Source of the DNA: Richelia sp. SL_2_1
Lineage (GTDB): Bacteria; Cyanobacteriota; Cyanobacteriia; Cyanobacteriales; Nostocaceae
Length of the DNA: 32,538 nucleotides
Reading direction: 5' to 3'
NCBI GenBank assembly: GCA_012033205.1
Contig: JAAUSO010000072.1
Span: forward strand, 1-32,538
Shown: positions 31,931 through 32,538 of the stretch, in pieces
How the letters are laid out: every line of letters starts with the position of its first letter
Numbering within the stretch: the stretch's first letter is position 1
Made by a program: the position numbers and the translations under genes
Notes under the pieces: model-generated
Databases searched by the model: none
What the model was told of the DNA's origin: nothing
Seen by the model: the letters and a program-made list of their open reading frames with translations, nothing else

Positions 31931-32538
31931 TTAAAACACACTCGCAAGCTCCTGGGGAGAAGGTAAAGTACCAGGTTTTTCAGGTAATGGAAATAATTCT
32001 TCTGCTAATTGAACACGTTCTAAAAACTGATTAGAACGTTCCAAATCACTAACTTGTTCTCCATTATTTTGAATCAATCTTTTTCGCACAAATTCCCATT
32101 TATCCTCAGACCAATTCATCTGTTGGATATCGGATAAAGGAACCTTTATTTTCTGCAACAAAGGAACATAAGCTTCCGTACCCCTCTGGTAAGCTGGGTT
32201 AATAATTACTGCTCTCCCAGTACCCATCTTGGCAAACTGAGCGGGTTCTAATAAATGCCGCTTCTGATGATGTTCGTTAGTACTGTGAGAACCTCCTCCT
32301 TTCCCCCTACTGCGAGATTTAGAATTAAAAGTTATCTCCATTTCTCCGAGATAGTCGCTGAACAACTTGGCAGATTCGGGGTCTTGGGGGTTAAATATAA
32401 ACTTAGTTGCAGTACCACCCAAAATAGCCCTTGTCAATTCTTTGCCGTAAACTTTTTCTAATTGGGCAATATTTTGATATCCTAAAATCCCTACCATCCC
32501 ATCTTCCCTATTTTCATTCAGCCAATTTACTAGCGCTG
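31931..32538 (-). CDS. TraD/VirD4-like type IV coupling protein, C-terminal part (cut by window edge)
   Basis: The frame is open to the last base of the window (ALVNWLNENREDGMVGILGYQ...), so the ATG at 32497 is internal and the gene continues outside. The visible 202 residues include GILGYQNIAQLEKVYGKELTRAILGG, then TKFIFNPQDPESAKLFSDYLGE. This is the region near the end of the ATPase domain of VirD4/TraD/TraG coupling proteins, where GxQNxAQLxxxYG and FxxxDPETAxxxSxxLG are typical. Such hexameric ATPases deliver relaxase-bound DNA to a type IV secretion channel. The Walker motifs would lie upstream of the window. The C-terminus (LPLPEKPGTLPSPQELASVF) is proline-rich and probably flexible. 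It supports a conjugative or mobilisable plasmid together with the MobV relaxase. Confidence 0.75.
   Translation of the reverse strand, partial: ALVNWLNENREDGMVGILGYQNIAQLEKVYGKELTRAILGGTATKFIFNPQDPESAKLFSDYLGEMEITFNSKSRSRGKGGGSHSTNEHHQKRHLLEPAQFAKMGTGRAVIINPAYQRGTEAYVPLLQKIKVPLSDIQQMNWSEDKWEFVRKRLIQNNGEQVSDLERSNQFLERVQLAEELFPLPEKPGTLPSPQELASVF

Overview
The window reads as part of a conjugative or mobilisable plasmid (or an integrated copy) of a filamentous, probably heterocyst-forming cyanobacterium. The basis is low GC, at least four HIP1 octamers (GCGATCGC), PEP-CTERM and PPC/SBBP/RTX surface proteins of cyanobacterial style, a Ycf46-like AAA+ protein, and a plasmid gene set: MobV relaxase, ParM/ParR-like partition pair, ParA-type ATPase, initiator-like winged-helix protein, DnaB helicase and a TraD-type coupling protein. 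The host assignment is inference; there are no rRNA or tRNA genes to anchor it.

Layout. (1) 1-2025: the 3' end of a group II intron (domains V and VI) runs straight into the 3' exon of an HNH endonuclease gene, followed by four small plus-strand genes of unknown function. (2) 2065-9271, minus strand: a cell-surface block with a large secreted PPC/beta-propeller/RTX protein, an exported two-domain protein, a PEP-CTERM protein and an O-antigen-ligase-like membrane protein; a decayed small gene lies at 9512-9669. (3) 9739-13575: a 1278-residue protein carrying the double-psi beta-barrel RNA polymerase signature (DFDGD, an upstream MRIAKG lysine motif and several motifs shared with the QDE-1/eukaryotic RdRP and phage YonO branch). 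This is the most striking gene in the window. (4) 14037-17667: a four-gene minus-strand unit parM-parR-parA/mobD-like plus a membrane protein, preceded by a promoter and 10-bp direct repeats that look like a parC centromere. (5) 17668-18740: about 1 kb of AT-rich non-coding DNA with those repeats and a 30-bp palindrome, followed by a MobV relaxase fused to a primase/Toprim-like C-terminus. The next gene, a TPR-like protein, is split by a 1326-bp ISAs1-family element with a perfect 10-bp target duplication, so the original gene can be rebuilt exactly. (6) 22667-28074: an unknown gene, then the minus-strand replication unit: winged-helix initiator-like gene with four 20-bp iteron-like repeats inside its coding sequence, dnaB, a small gene translationally coupled to dnaB, and a truncated Dam-like methyltransferase. 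The last is peppered with 13 exact copies of the 9-mer TTACTAGGG in both orientations. A divergent Xre-type regulator faces the initiator. (7) 28420-32538: Ycf46-like AAA+ ATPase, a probably frameshift-split coiled-coil gene, a small unknown gene and the 3' part of a TraD/VirD4-like coupling protein running off the end.

How it may work together (inference): the initiator would bind its internal iterons and load the adjacent DnaB, as in lambda O/P. ParM/ParR segregate the plasmid from the repeats beside parM. The relaxase, ParA/MobD-like ATPase and TraD-like protein carry out transfer. The single-chain polymerase may transcribe or copy plasmid nucleic acid independently of host RNA polymerase. 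The surface block is cargo.
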